64,000 nucleotides of DNA from Rhodospirillaceae bacterium. GTDB taxonomy: Bacteria; Pseudomonadota; Alphaproteobacteria; Bin65. The translations under genes and the position numbers were made by a program. The stretch is taken from NCBI GenBank assembly GCA_028819475.1, contig JAPPLJ010000005.1:1-64000 (forward strand), in the 5' to 3' direction. The notes below the pieces were generated by a model. The model saw nothing but the letters and a program-made list of their open reading frames with translations, made no database searches and was not told the origin of the DNA. Below, in pieces: positions 1 to 9,875 of the stretch. The stretch's first letter is position 1; every line of letters begins with the position of its first letter.

Positions 1-140
1 ACGCGCAGCGCCGCAAGGCGCTTCTTGCAGATTCGACACGGCACCCCCATCGACCACGCTGCGCTCGGCCACATCCCCCTCTGAAGAGGGGGATAGACAA
101 GGTTGCGGCGGTCTGGCCCATTTCGCAGAACAATCCCAAG
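1..140. repeat. Dispersed intergenic repeat, copy A (cut by window edge)
   Basis: Non-coding DNA containing a GC hairpin (CCCCCTCTGAAGAGGGGG, about 75-92) followed by GGTTGCGGCG and then TTTCGCAGAACAATCCC at 121-137. The same modules recur around 43.4-43.6 kb, 56.03-56.26 kb and 63.9-64 kb, so this is one member of a dispersed family. Its left end lies outside the window. No gene is seen in 1-176. Confidence 0.6.
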
Positions 141-176
141 GAAGAGGAGGTAACTTATCGGATATACGGACGCGCT

Positions 177-1310
177 TCAGCGCGCCGCGGCGAGGAGGCG
201 GTCGGCCAGCCCTTCGAGCCCGGTTATGCCATCGGCATTGGTCAGGATGACGACATAGCGGTCCGTGCCGGCGGCGGTGCTTCGGTAAATCTTGTTGATC
301 GACGAAAAGCCCGGAAGCCGGCCGAGGGTGAAATAAGCCTGCCGCGCGCCGGCGCCGCGGACATACCAGCCCGCGCCATGCCACAAATCCTTTTCGCCGG
401 CGCGGATATGCCGGCTGAACATGGCCTGCTTCGCCTCCGCCGAGAACAGCCGGCCGCGCATCAGTTCGCGGTCGAATTTTATCAGGTCGACAACGGTCGA
501 GGTTGCATCGGCGCTGCCGAGGAACATGGTCGGGTTGACTTCGCGGCTCGGCCGGCCGTCGGCATAGCCCTGCGCCCGCCGGCTGAGCGGCGTGGTGCCG
601 AGGAAGCCGGATCGGGTCATTCCGTTGAGATCGTAGATCTCGGTCTGGATATAGTCGTGGAAGAACAGCCGCAGTCCGACCTCGATCACCTGGGTGATGA
701 GGAAATAGTTGGAGCGGCTGGCCCGGAACTTCTCTCCCGGCCGGGAATCCAGCTCCCGGCCCTTGACGAAGTCGAGGATCCGGTGGGCTTTGATGCTGGA
801 ATAGAGCCGTTCCTCGAAAAAGACCGAATCGGCCAGCGGCGGCAGGCCCGAGGTATGGGTCAGCAGATGGCCGAGTTTCATGCCCTGCCAGTGGGCGACG
901 CCGAAGAAGTATTCGTTAACCGGATCGTTGACCCGGACCGGGCCGGCGTTCTGATAGTTCCGGTCCTGCCACCACAGCAGGGCGGCGGCGGTGAGCTGCT
1001 GGGTGATGTCGCCGATCGGGTAGACGGTATCCTTGCCGGAAGGCAGGCCGGGCCGCGCCTCGCCGAAGCCGGTGGCGAGCAGGAGCTTGCCGTTGGCGCC
1101 GATGCCGATCGACATGCCCTTGACGCCCCGGGCGCGCATGAAGCCGCGCGCCAGCGCCGCCACCTTCGCCTGCCCGGCTGCGGAGATGGAGGATTCCGTG
1201 CGCTTGCCATCGACCCGCTGCCCATCGACCCGCTGCGCCGCCGCCGGGCCGGCCAGGGCGGCCGTAACCAGGGCCGCCAGCGCCATCATGCCGATCAGTC
1301 TACGCACCAT
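177..1310 (-). CDS. Exported class C beta-lactamase-like protein lacking catalytic residues
   Basis: A 377-residue protein with a signal peptide (MVRR...ALAGPAAAQ, cleavage near residue 25). The fold is that of serine beta-lactamase/penicillin-binding esterases: the LLTHTSGLP block is intact and the following PGEKF block is recognisable. The S-x-x-K nucleophile motif, expected at PIGDITQQLTAAAL, reads D-x-x-Q. The Y-S-N motif before NYFLI reads A-S-R, and the third motif near LGRLPGFSS lacks its usual His/Lys-Thr-Gly. It is therefore probably not a hydrolase and may bind a peptidoglycan-like or other ligand in the periplasm. The start at 1310 is chosen because it gives a clean signal peptide; longer in-frame versions overlap purA. 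It is followed by repeat DNA and may share a transcript with hisZ-purA. Confidence 0.8.
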   Translation of the reverse strand: MVRRLIGMMALAALVTAALAGPAAAQRVDGQRVDGKRTESSISAAGQAKVAALARGFMRARGVKGMSIGIGANGKLLLATGFGEARPGLPSGKDTVYPIGDITQQLTAAALLWWQDRNYQNAGPVRVNDPVNEYFFGVAHWQGMKLGHLLTHTSGLPPLADSVFFEERLYSSIKAHRILDFVKGRELDSRPGEKFRASRSNYFLITQVIEVGLRLFFHDYIQTEIYDLNGMTRSGFLGTTPLSRRAQGYADGRPSREVNPTMFLGSADATSTVVDLIKFDRELMRGRLFSAEAKQAMFSRHIRAGEKDLWHGAGWYVRGAGARQAYFTLGRLPGFSSINKIYRSTAAGTDRYVVILTNADGITGLEGLADRLLAAAR

Positions 1311-1405
1311 GCGGAAATCCTCGCGAAAGGCGGCGGATGCCGGTCCGGGCCGCCGGAAGGCCGGCAGGTTACGGGGCGCGGCGGCCGCCGGGCAACCGTC
1401 TTGCG

Positions 1406-2698
<1,293 letters not shown>

Positions 2699-2709
2699 GG
2701 CCCGCCTCC

Positions 2710-3897
2710 CTACTCCGGCGCGTCCGCGGCGGGCGCGACGGCGCGCGGGGCGCCGTCTTCGAGCACCGCGTCGCAACCGAGCCGCCGGGCCTCCGCGTCG
2801 ATATCGCCGGCCGGCTCGAGGCCCGCGACGACGGTGCGGCCCTCCTGGCGCAGAGCGTCGACGGTTTCCGGCGGCGTCCCGCAGGGTGCGAACAGGCGGG
2901 ACGGCTCCTGCGGCGCCGGCAGGCCGCGGATGACGGTATCGAGGAAAAGCGTGAAGCCGGTCGCCGGTTCGATGGCCCGGTCGGCAAAGCCGGAACCGGC
3001 GAGATAGCGGCCGCCGGCGCCGATCTCGCCCCGGCTGCCGTTCCGGTAGACGGTAAAGCCGATGCCGGTGTGATACTCAAAGCCGCGATATTCGACCGGA
3101 TCGACGGTCAGCGCGAGATCGGGCGCGGCGGCGGCGATACGGGCCGCCACGTCGGCCAGATGGTCGACATCGGCCCGCGCCTCCAACGGCATTCCGGTCG
3201 CCTCCAAGAGCGCGAGGCCGGGCCCAGCCGGTCCGGTCGCATCGAGCAGCGCGAGGAATATCGCGCGGCTTTCCGCATCGCCTTGCAGCGCCGCGGCAAG
3301 GGCCTGCCGGTCCTTGCTGTCGAGCGCCGCGCGTACAGCGGCCTCCCGTTCGTCGGCAATGGTCAGGGCGCGGCAGAGCGACGAAATCAGGGTCGGAAAG
3401 GTCAGGTCGACCGACAGGCGGTCGAGCCCGATATCCCGCAGAGCCCGGACCGCCATCAGGATCACTTCGGTATCGGCCGCCGGCCCGGCCGCGCCGATCA
3501 GCTCGCCGCCGACCTGCACGAACTGCCGCTCCGGCCGCAGCTGCGTACCCCGCACCCGCAGCACGTCGCCGGCGTAGGAGAGCCGCAGGGGCCGGGCCTC
3601 CGCGGCGAGCCGGCTGGCGGCGATCCGGGCGATCTGCAGCGTCATGTCGGCGCGCACGCCCATCATCGCCTGACTGACCGGATCCATCAGCCGGAAGGTC
3701 TCGCCGGCCATCGCCGCCCCGGCGCCTTCGAGCAGCGACGCCTCGAACTCGACCAGCGGCGGCTTGACCCGGCGGTAGCCCCAGCGCGCGAAACTGTCGA
3801 GCAGCCGCTCGACGACGGCCGCTTCATGCGCCGCGTCCGGCGCCAGCACGTCGCGCAGGCCGGCCGGCAGAAGGCCTCGGTTGTCGGAAGTCGCCAT
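2710..3897 (-). CDS. hisZ: ATP phosphoribosyltransferase regulatory subunit HisZ
   Basis: A 395-residue class II aminoacyl-tRNA-synthetase-like protein that activates and gives histidine feedback to the short-form HisG. It opens with [18 protein letters not shown], the HisZ/HisRS-like N-terminus, then has motif 2-like [14 protein letters not shown] and [12 protein letters not shown]. The C-terminal anticodon-binding domain of true HisRS is absent, which separates it from hisS. hisG is not in the window. The gene lies 39 nt downstream of serA and 11 nt upstream of purA on the same strand. Confidence 0.92.
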   Translation of the reverse strand: MATSDNRGLLPAGLRDVLAPDAAHEAAVVERLLDSFARWGYRRVKPPLVEFEASLLEGAGAAMAGETFRLMDPVSQAMMGVRADMTLQIARIAASRLAAEARPLRLSYAGDVLRVRGTQLRPERQFVQVGGELIGAAGPAADTEVILMAVRALRDIGLDRLSVDLTFPTLISSLCRALTIADEREAAVRAALDSKDRQALAAALQGDAESRAIFLALLDATGPAGPGLALLEATGMPLEARADVDHLADVAARIAAAAPDLALTVDPVEYRGFEYHTGIGFTVYRNGSRGEIGAGGRYLAGSGFADRAIEPATGFTLFLDTVIRGLPAPQEPSRLFAPCGTPPETVDALRQEGRTVVAGLEPAGDIDAEARRLGCDAVLEDGAPRAVAPAADAPE

Positions 3898-3936
3898 GGA
3901 TCGATTTCGCGCGCGGAACGCCGGCGGTGCCGGCGC

Positions 3937-5526
3937 CTAGAAGCGCAGGACTTTCACCTGTTTGACATGAGGCAGGGTGCAAAGCTGCATCAGGACCGGC
4001 TCCGTGATGTCGCTGTCGGCCGACACCAGGGCCATCGCGTCGCCGCCCGGTTCCGACCGGCCGAGATGGAAGGTCGCGATGTTGACGCCGGCGTCGGCCA
4101 GCGCCTTGCCCAGGGAACCGATCATCCCAGGCTTGTCCCGGTTGCGGACGAACAGCACGACGCTGCTGAGCGTGGCTTCGATCTGGATGCCTTCGATCTC
4201 GACGATGCGCGGCTGGTCGCCGTGCACCAGGGTGCCGGCAATCGAGCGCCGGCGTTTCTCGGTCGTGATCGCGAGGTGGATGCGGGTCTGGTAGTCGGTC
4301 GCCCGTTCGTCGGTTTCCTCGGTCACCGCGATATTCTGTTCCCGGGCGAGGTGGGGTGCGTTGACCGGGTTGACCCCCTCGTAGAGCGGCGCCAGCAGCC
4401 CGGTGAGCAGCGATGCGGTCAGCGGACGGGTGTTGAGGTCCGCCACCTGGCCCTCGTAGCGGATCTTGACGTCCACCAGCGGGCTCTCCGTGATCTGGCC
4501 GGCGAAGCCGCCGAGCTGGCGCGCCAGTTCGATATAGGGGCGCAGCCGGAAGGCTTCCGCGGCCGACACGGCCGGCATGTTGATCGGGTTCGTGACCGTG
4601 CCGTTCAGCAGGTATCCGGATATCTGTTCGGCGACCTGGACGGCGACATTCTCCTGCGCCTCCTCGGTCGAGGCGCCGAGATGCGGCGTCGCCACGACCT
4701 TGTCCGAGCCGAACAGCGGGTTCTCCTTCGCCGGTTCGGTTTCGAACACGTCGAGCGCGGCCCCGGCGACACGGCCATCGTCCAGCGCCGCCTTGAGCGC
4801 GTCTTCATCGATCAGGCCGCCGCGGGCGCAGTTGACGATCCGCACGCCCGGCTTCATCCGGCCGATCGCGGCGGCGTCGATCAGGTGCCTTGTGCCGTCG
4901 GACAGCGTCGTGTGCAGCGTGATGAAGTCGGCGCGCTGCAACAACTCATCGAGCTCGACCTTCTCGACGCCGGTTTCCCGGGCGCGCTGCGGCGACAGGA
5001 AGGGATCGCTGGCGATCACCTTCATTTTCAGGCCGCGGGCCCGCTCGGCGACGATCGATCCGATATTCCCGCAGCCGACGACCCCCAGCACCTTGCCGGT
5101 CAGCTCCACGCCCATGAAACGGGATTTCTCCCATTTTCCGGCCTGGGTGCTGAGGTCGGCGGCGGGTATCTGCCGGGCGAGCGCGAACATCAGCGCGATG
5201 GCGTGCTCGGCGGTGGTGATGGAATTGCCGAACGGCGTGTTCATCACGAGCACGCCCTTCGAGGTCGCCGCGTTGATATCGATATTGTCGACGCCGATGC
5301 CGGCCCGGCCGATGACCTTCAGCCGGGCGGCCGCATCGAGGATGTCGCCGGTCACGCGGGTCGCAGAGCGCACGGCCAGCCCGTCATACGCGCCGATGAC
5401 GCTCTTCAGCTCTTCGGGCGCCATGCCGGGCTTGATATCCGCGTCGACCCCGTGCTGCCGGAAGACTTCCGCCGCGCGCGGGCTCATCCTGTCGGAGATC
5501 AGAACTCTTGGCGTCTCTGAAGGCAT
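3937..5526 (-). CDS. serA: D-3-phosphoglycerate dehydrogenase, long ACT-domain form
   Basis: NAD-dependent oxidation of 3-phosphoglycerate, the first step of serine synthesis. The 529-residue protein has the long type I architecture: substrate-binding segment, Rossmann NAD domain with GVVGCGNIGS near residue 150, the catalytic Arg/Glu/His region (NCARGGLIDE and TPHLGAST), an intervening ASB domain, and a C-terminal ACT domain (about 455-529) that usually senses serine. It lies just downstream of serC (58-nt gap) on the same strand, so the first two pathway enzymes form one operon. serB is not seen. Confidence 0.96.
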   Translation of the reverse strand: MPSETPRVLISDRMSPRAAEVFRQHGVDADIKPGMAPEELKSVIGAYDGLAVRSATRVTGDILDAAARLKVIGRAGIGVDNIDINAATSKGVLVMNTPFGNSITTAEHAIALMFALARQIPAADLSTQAGKWEKSRFMGVELTGKVLGVVGCGNIGSIVAERARGLKMKVIASDPFLSPQRARETGVEKVELDELLQRADFITLHTTLSDGTRHLIDAAAIGRMKPGVRIVNCARGGLIDEDALKAALDDGRVAGAALDVFETEPAKENPLFGSDKVVATPHLGASTEEAQENVAVQVAEQISGYLLNGTVTNPINMPAVSAAEAFRLRPYIELARQLGGFAGQITESPLVDVKIRYEGQVADLNTRPLTASLLTGLLAPLYEGVNPVNAPHLAREQNIAVTEETDERATDYQTRIHLAITTEKRRRSIAGTLVHGDQPRIVEIEGIQIEATLSSVVLFVRNRDKPGMIGSLGKALADAGVNIATFHLGRSEPGGDAMALVSADSDITEPVLMQLCTLPHVKQVKVLRF

Positions 5527-5583
5527 GATGTCGCCGTGAATTCGGTTGGAGCGGAACGGGCGGCCGGGCCGGTCGACGGGCCT

Positions 5584-6762
5584 TCAGGCGGCGGCCTTCA
5601 GCCGGCCGGCCGCTTCACCATATGCCCAGTCGAGCCACGGTAAAAGCGCCGAAATGTTGGCGGTCTCGACCGTCGATCCGCCCCAGATGCGCAGTCCTGG
5701 CGGGGTATCGCGATAGGCGGCGACATCGTAGGCCACGCCTTCGGCCGCCAGCAGGCCGGCAATCGACCGGGCAAGGGCCCTCTGCCTGTCTTCGGGCAGC
5801 GCGGTGACCTCCGGATCGGCGAAGGCCAGGCAGATCGACGTGCTGCTCCGGACCGCCGGGTCTGCCGCCAGGAAGCGGAACGCCGGCGAGCCGCCGATCC
5901 ACGCCGCAATAGCGGCCAGGTTCGCCTCGGACCGGACGATCATGGCCGGGAGCCCGCCGATTTCCTCGGCCCAGCGCAGGGCGTCCAGCGCATCCTCGAC
6001 GCACAGCATCGACGGCGTGTTGATCGTCTCGCCCTCGAACACGCCTTCGATCAGGGCGCCGTTTTTGGTGAGCCGGAAGAGCTTGGGCAGGGGCCAGGGC
6101 GGCAGGTAGCTCTCCAGCCGCTCGACCGCGCGCGGGCCCAGCACCAGCATGCCGTGCTGCGCCTCGCCGCCCAGCGCCTTCTGCCAGGACCAGGTGGTGA
6201 TATCCAGCTTGTCCCACGGCAGGTCCATGGCGAAGACCGCCGAGGTGGCGTCGCACAGCGTCAGGCCGCCGCGCCGGGGATCGATCCAGTCGCCGTCGGG
6301 CACACGCACGCCGGAGGTCGTGCCGTTCCAGGTGAACACGACATCGTGGGCGGGATCGACCCGGCCGAGATCCGGCAGTTCTCCGTAGGGCGCTTCGATC
6401 AGGCGCATGTCGTCCAGCTTCAGATGCCTGGCGACATCGGTCACCCAGCCCTTGCCGAAACTCTCCCACGCCAGCATGTCGACCGGGCGGGCGCCGAGCA
6501 TCGACCACATCGCCATTTCGACGGCGCCGGTGTCGGACGCCGGCACGATGCCGATCCGGTAGTCCTGCGGAATGCCGAGGACGGCGCGGGTACGGTCGAT
6601 GACGTCCTTCAGCCGCGCCTTGCCTTCGGCCGAGCGATGCGAACGGCCCAGCATCGCGCTTTGCAGAACGTCCACCGTCCAGCCGGGGCGCTTGGCGCAC
6701 GGGCCGGACGAGAAATTCGGATTGGCCGGACGGACGGCCGGTTTCGCGCACTGTGTCGCCAT
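5584..6762 (-). CDS. serC: Phosphoserine aminotransferase
   Basis: PLP enzyme that transaminates 3-phosphohydroxypyruvate to phosphoserine. The 392-residue protein contains [15 protein letters not shown] at the N-terminus, typical of the longer alphaproteobacterial SerC group, and the PLP lysine in [16 protein letters not shown]. The start at 6762 (MATQCAKP) begins exactly where family similarity begins; the open frame upstream is non-homologous. It is the first gene of the serC-serA pair. Alphaproteobacterial serC genes often carry a structured leader, but no convincing one could be drawn by eye here. Confidence 0.95.
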   Translation of the reverse strand: MATQCAKPAVRPANPNFSSGPCAKRPGWTVDVLQSAMLGRSHRSAEGKARLKDVIDRTRAVLGIPQDYRIGIVPASDTGAVEMAMWSMLGARPVDMLAWESFGKGWVTDVARHLKLDDMRLIEAPYGELPDLGRVDPAHDVVFTWNGTTSGVRVPDGDWIDPRRGGLTLCDATSAVFAMDLPWDKLDITTWSWQKALGGEAQHGMLVLGPRAVERLESYLPPWPLPKLFRLTKNGALIEGVFEGETINTPSMLCVEDALDALRWAEEIGGLPAMIVRSEANLAAIAAWIGGSPAFRFLAADPAVRSSTSICLAFADPEVTALPEDRQRALARSIAGLLAAEGVAYDVAAYRDTPPGLRIWGGSTVETANISALLPWLDWAYGEAAGRLKAAA

Positions 6763-7071
6763 CGCTGCCTCGCGGCGCTTCGCCGCCGCCCTGGCAGGCC
6801 GGCGGACGGAAGCGCGGTCGGTCGATAACCGCCGCGAACGGTATGGGCCGGCCCCGGACCGGTCAAACAGACTGCCGACGCGCTGACAATGTGCCGCAAG
6901 CCCGCGCCGGCGCCCGGAATCCGCCCGCGTCGCGCCATCTCGGCGAAGCTTCGGCCAAGCGGCGTGCTGACCCGTTGAGGGGTTGCCGGTCAGGCCTATG
7001 TGACGCCTTGAACAGCGCCCGGCCCGGCGCACCCCCTCTCCCCCGGATAACCGAGCGACGGAAGGCCGCCC
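6763..7071. other. Divergent intergenic region serC / GST gene
   Basis: A 309-nt stretch between divergent start codons. It must hold promoters for both serC (minus) and the glutathione transferase gene (plus). It is GC-rich and no clear -35/-10 pair, operator or riboswitch could be assigned by eye. Confidence 0.4.
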
Positions 7072-7767
7072 ATGTCCCGCATCCTCTACGACCTCTCCGG
7101 CGCCGAAGACCGGCGCTTCAGCCCGCACTGCTGGAAGACGAAGATGGCGCTGAAACACAAGGGGCTCGCGTTCGAGACCGAGCCGTGCATCTTCACCGAG
7201 GTCAGGGAGAAGGTCTCGTTTGCCGGCGCCGAGCGGGTGCCGACACTGAAGGACGGCGCGCGCAGCATCGGCGACAGCTGGGCCATCGCGGAGTATCTCG
7301 AAGAGGCCTATCCCGAGGCCCCCAGCCTGTTCGGCGGTCCGGAAGGAAAGGCGTTCGCGCGGTTCGCCAATGAATTCGCCGACACGGTGATGCTGCCGCC
7401 GATCGCCGGGGCCATCGTCTACGACATCTTCGAATGGACCGTCGACGCCGACCGCGCCTATTTCAAATCCTCCCGCGAGACAATGATGCGGCGCAGCTTC
7501 GAGGAGTTGCGCCCGGAGCGGGACGACTTCGTGGCCCGCTTCCGGTCCGCCATGGTCCCGGTCCGCCGGATCGTCGGCCGGCAGCCCTTCCTGACCGGCG
7601 ACCGGCCGCACTACGCTGACTATTGCATATTCGGAATGCTGCAATTCGCGCGCTGCACCAGCGATTGCGCCCTGTTGCGCCCCGACGATCCGGTGCTCGC
7701 CTGGCGCGACCGAATCCTCGACCTGCACGGCGGTTATGCCGCCGCCGAACCGGCCGTCGCCGCATGA
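7072..7767 (+). CDS. Glutathione S-transferase family protein
   Basis: A 231-residue cytosolic protein with an N-terminal thioredoxin-fold domain (about 1-80). It contains [16 protein letters not shown], where a Ser/Cys region activates glutathione, and the cis-Pro segment ERVPTLKDG followed by [12 protein letters not shown], which binds the gamma-glutamyl moiety. An all-helical C-terminal domain follows. It resembles the LigE/LigF-like and Ure2-like side of the superfamily, but the substrate cannot be named. The stop codon overlaps the start of the next gene (ATGA), indicating translational coupling. Confidence 0.88.
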   Translation: MSRILYDLSGAEDRRFSPHCWKTKMALKHKGLAFETEPCIFTEVREKVSFAGAERVPTLKDGARSIGDSWAIAEYLEEAYPEAPSLFGGPEGKAFARFANEFADTVMLPPIAGAIVYDIFEWTVDADRAYFKSSRETMMRRSFEELRPERDDFVARFRSAMVPVRRIVGRQPFLTGDRPHYADYCIFGMLQFARCTSDCALLRPDDPVLAWRDRILDLHGGYAAAEPAVAA

Positions 7768-8366
7768 TCCTTACGCGCGCCTTCGCCGCCGCCATCCTGC
7801 TGGTCCCGGCCGCGGCCGCGGCGCAGGACCGGAGCGGCGGAGCGTGGGGGCCGCCGACGGTCGACTACAGGGCGGACATGGTATTCACCGACGACCGCGG
7901 CCGCTCGCGCACCGCGCGGCTCTATTACACGGCAAACCGGCAGCGGCTGGAATTCAAGTCGGGCAAGCAGATCGTCGCCATGATTTTCGACCGGAGGGGC
8001 GGCCAGGCGATTCAGCTCCTGCTCAGCCAGCGCGGCTGGCGCCCGGTCGTTGCAACCGCCCCGCAATACAATTTCGGCCTGTCCGACCCGGCCTCGAAAC
8101 GGGAGAAGCTGGGCGGGGAGACGCTGGCCGGCCTGGCGGTGACGAAATACAGGGTATCGAGCAGGTCGGCGGCGGGCGACCGGTTCAGCGGCCTCGCCTG
8201 GGCGACGAAACACCGGATCGTCGTCAAGATGGCGGGCACCGTCGTCCGCGGCGCGCAGACGCAGCCGCTCACCCTGGAGCTGCAGAACCTGAAGATCGGC
8301 CCCGTCGATCCGGCCCTGTTCGCCGTGCCCGCCGGCTACCGGAAACTGCCGCCGATGCGGAATTAG
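7764..8366 (+). CDS. Exported DUF4412-like protein coupled to GST gene
   Basis: A 200-residue protein with a cleavable signal peptide ([21 protein letters not shown]). The mature part is beta-rich ([22 protein letters not shown]) and looks like DUF4412/LolA-like periplasmic proteins that bind lipid-like ligands. The start at 7764 overlaps the GST stop by 4 nt. Function is unknown; co-translation with a GST hints at a shared detoxification or envelope role, which is inference only. Confidence 0.7.
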   Translation: MILTRAFAAAILLVPAAAAAQDRSGGAWGPPTVDYRADMVFTDDRGRSRTARLYYTANRQRLEFKSGKQIVAMIFDRRGGQAIQLLLSQRGWRPVVATAPQYNFGLSDPASKREKLGGETLAGLAVTKYRVSSRSAAGDRFSGLAWATKHRIVVKMAGTVVRGAQTQPLTLELQNLKIGPVDPALFAVPAGYRKLPPMRN

Positions 8367-8399
8367 AGCATATCCGCCTTAAGTTGAACCACGGCGGCA

Positions 8400-8550
8400 G
8401 GGCGCCCCTCGATACGGCGCGCAAGCGCGCCTACTCGGGATGAGGGGTGTTTTTGCCACCCCTATTTCCCCTCACCCTGAGTAGCCCCGGATGAAATCCG
8501 GGGCGTATCGAAGGGCCTGCCCTGAGCCTTTCGAAAGGGCATTCCCGGTT
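8400..8550. repeat. Palindromic intergenic repeat (REP-like)
   Basis: Contains a perfect 9-bp hairpin GCCCCGGAT-gaa-ATCCGGGGC at 8484-8504, a second hairpin AGGGGTG...CACCCCT around 8443-8463, and the CTCACCCTGAGTA / CCTTTCGAAAGGG elements typical of repeats scattered in alphaproteobacterial genomes. It forms the 3' part of the broken vapC reading frame, so it appears to have replaced the rest of that toxin gene. Confidence 0.6.
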
Positions 8551-8620
8551 GCGTCGCCGGTTCCGACCCGTCCTCTTGGTAGACGAGGACGCCGGTATCA
8601 ACGAAGACCGGCACGGTCAT
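8462..8620 (-). pseudogene. vapC (PIN-domain toxin) truncated by repeat DNA
   Basis: The start codon at 8620 lies inside the 3' end of the upstream vapB, the usual VapBC overlap. The first 24 codons encode MTVPVFVDTGVLVYQEDGSE, the N-terminal strand of a PIN nuclease with its first catalytic Asp. After EPATQ the frame runs into the REP-like repeat and ends at codon 53. The remaining ~100 residues, including the other acidic residues, are missing, so no active RNase can be made. Confidence 0.8.
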
Positions 8621-8840
8621 GCAGGTCGTCGCGCGCCGGCTTGCGGCTGTCGACCCAGCGGAGCTTGCGCGGCTTCCTCGCGAGGTAGCGGGCCATGGCG
8701 CGATCGTACGCGTCCTCGCTGTGCCGCAATTCTTCCAGAAGCTCGGCCAGCCAGCCGGATACGCTGCGCCCCCTTTCGGCAGCCCGGACTTCCACCCAGG
8801 CCGCGACATCGTCGGGCAAGGTGACGGTAATGTTTTTCAT
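8598..8840 (-). CDS. VapB-type ribbon-helix-helix antitoxin
   Basis: An 80-residue protein starting MKNITVTLPDDVAAWVEVRA, a ribbon-helix-helix DNA-binding N-terminus, and ending with the RDDLHDRAGLR tail typical of this VapB group just before the toxin start. It looks intact although its partner toxin is truncated. It would bind its own promoter; the inverted repeat just upstream (8841-8873) is the likely operator. Confidence 0.8.
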   Translation of the reverse strand: MKNITVTLPDDVAAWVEVRAAERGRSVSGWLAELLEELRHSEDAYDRAMARYLARKPRKLRWVDSRKPARDDLHDRAGLR

Positions 8841-8873
8841 GACACGAATTTACCGAATCACGCATTTCGTGTC
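8841..8873 (-). promoter_or_regulatory. Inverted repeat, probable VapB operator
   Basis: GACACGAA (8841-8848) and its exact complement TTCGTGTC (8866-8873) flank a 17-nt spacer immediately upstream of the minus-strand vapB start at 8840. Position and symmetry fit an RHH autorepression site. Confidence 0.55.
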
Positions 8874-8940
8874 GATTGACCTCTTGCGGGCAGCCGTTTC
8901 TATACTGTCAAAGTGGCGGCACCGGGCCATTATCAACTAT

Positions 8941-8976
8941 TGTGTGAAAACATATTTTACTGTATGTTTTCACACA
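8941..8976 (+). promoter_or_regulatory. Perfect 14-bp palindrome overlapping vapB start, operator
   Basis: TGTGTGAAAACATA (8941-8954), an 8-nt spacer, and the exact complement TATGTTTTCACACA (8963-8976). The last base is the A of the vapB ATG, so bound antitoxin would cover the initiation site. No Shine-Dalgarno is present between the palindrome and the ATG. A TTGACC (8876-8881) and TATACT (8901-8906) pair lies upstream but with a long 19-nt spacer. Confidence 0.7.
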
Positions 8977-9212
8977 TGAGAACGACGATCGATATCAACG
9001 ATGTGCTGCTCCAGGCGGTCAAGGCCCGCGCGGCGCGCGAGCACAAGACCCTGAAGGAGACCTTCGAGCAGGCCCTTCGCGCCTTTCTTGCCAACCCGGC
9101 GCCGGTCGCCCACGCGCCGGCCCTTCCGGTTTTCAGGGGGCAGGGCGTCCAGCCCGGCGTGGACCTGACGGACAACGCGGCGCTTCTGGCCATCCTGGAT
9201 GCAGAGTCCTGA
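8976..9212 (+). CDS. VapB-type antitoxin
   Basis: A 78-residue antitoxin. MRTTIDINDVLLQAVKARAA is the RHH-like DNA-binding start of the VapB group that pairs with PIN toxins, followed by REHKTLKETFEQALRAFL. The C-terminal part is the likely toxin-neutralising tail. The start at 8976 is placed at the conserved MRTTIDI; the 21 codons upstream run through the palindromic operator and are not homologous. It overlaps the toxin gene by 14 nt. Confidence 0.82.
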   Translation: MRTTIDINDVLLQAVKARAAREHKTLKETFEQALRAFLANPAPVAHAPALPVFRGQGVQPGVDLTDNAALLAILDAES

Positions 9213-9630
9213 CGTCAGCGTGCTGGTGAGCGCGTTTCGCGCCGACGCGCCCCACCACCGGGCGTGCCGGCGCTGGCTGGCCGAGGCGATGTCGGGCCGG
9301 GAGAGCGTCGGCCTGTCCGAGCTTGCGCTCAGCGGCGTCCTCCGGGTCCTGACGCATCCCCGGGTCTTCCATCCGCCCACGCCGGGCGAGGCCGCTATTG
9401 CGTTCGTCGACGCCCTGCGCGCCCAGTCGGCCGCCGTGGCGCTGCGCCCGGGCGACAGCCACTGGCGCATCTTCCGCGGCATGGCGGACACGCTCCGGCT
9501 GACCGGCAACCGGCTGCCGGACGCCTACCACGCGGCGCTTGCCATCGAGCACGGCTGCGAATGGGTGACGCTCGACCGCGGCTACGCCCTCTTTCCCGGC
9601 CTGCGCATTCTCAACCTGCTGGACGGCTGA
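9199..9630 (+). CDS. VapC-type PIN-domain toxin
   Basis: A 143-residue PIN-domain ribonuclease, intact. It shows the N-terminal Asp strand (PDVSVLVSAFRADAPHH), a central acidic residue, and the C-terminal pair LPDAYHAALAIEHGC and WVTLDRGY, which together make the Mg2+-binding acidic cluster. The usual Asn after the first Asp region is Ser here. VapC toxins generally cleave tRNA or rRNA; the target cannot be told. It overlaps its antitoxin by 14 nt. Confidence 0.85.
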   Translation: MQSPDVSVLVSAFRADAPHHRACRRWLAEAMSGRESVGLSELALSGVLRVLTHPRVFHPPTPGEAAIAFVDALRAQSAAVALRPGDSHWRIFRGMADTLRLTGNRLPDAYHAALAIEHGCEWVTLDRGYALFPGLRILNLLDG

Positions 9631-9871
9631 CGGGTCGCGCCCGGCGAAGCAGAGCCTCGATTGCAGGGCACCCCATTGACCCTGCGGACGAAGCGCCGAA
9701 CCCCGCCATCCACGGCGGTTCCGTGCCGCCGGCGCGATCCTCGTGCGAGCAGCGCCGGATCTGCTCTTCCACCGCTTCGGCAATGAATTCCCGCAACGTG
9801 ACGCCGCGGGCGGCGGCAAGCGCCTTGGCCTGCCGGAACAGGGGGGCGGGAAGTTCGATTGTCGTTTTCAT
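9611..9871 (-). CDS. Orphan RHH antitoxin (VapB family), C-terminus altered
   Basis: An 86-residue protein with a clear RHH start (MKTTIELPAPLFRQAKALAA) and the PPWMAGFGA segment of the VapB type that normally precedes a PIN toxin. After PPWMAGFGA the expected acidic tail is replaced by unrelated sequence, and no toxin follows: the next DNA is the 3' end of the convergent vapC, which it overlaps by 20 nt. It may still bind DNA or act as an anti-addiction protein, or it may be decaying. Confidence 0.65.
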   Translation of the reverse strand: MKTTIELPAPLFRQAKALAAARGVTLREFIAEAVEEQIRRCSHEDRAGGTEPPWMAGFGASSAGSMGCPAIEALLRRARPVSRPAG

Positions 9872-9875
9872 CGAT

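Noticed and set aside
3070..5520. Very long plus-strand open frame antisense to serA and hisZ
   Set aside because: It is produced by high GC and codon bias opposite real genes; the translated sequence is Arg/Gly/His/Asp-rich with no domain, and the minus strand encodes clear SerA and HisZ.
6763..6900. serC leader RNA motif upstream of serC
   Set aside because: Alphaproteobacterial serC genes often have one, but no two-hairpin pattern with conserved bases could be drawn with confidence. A covariance-model search would decide.
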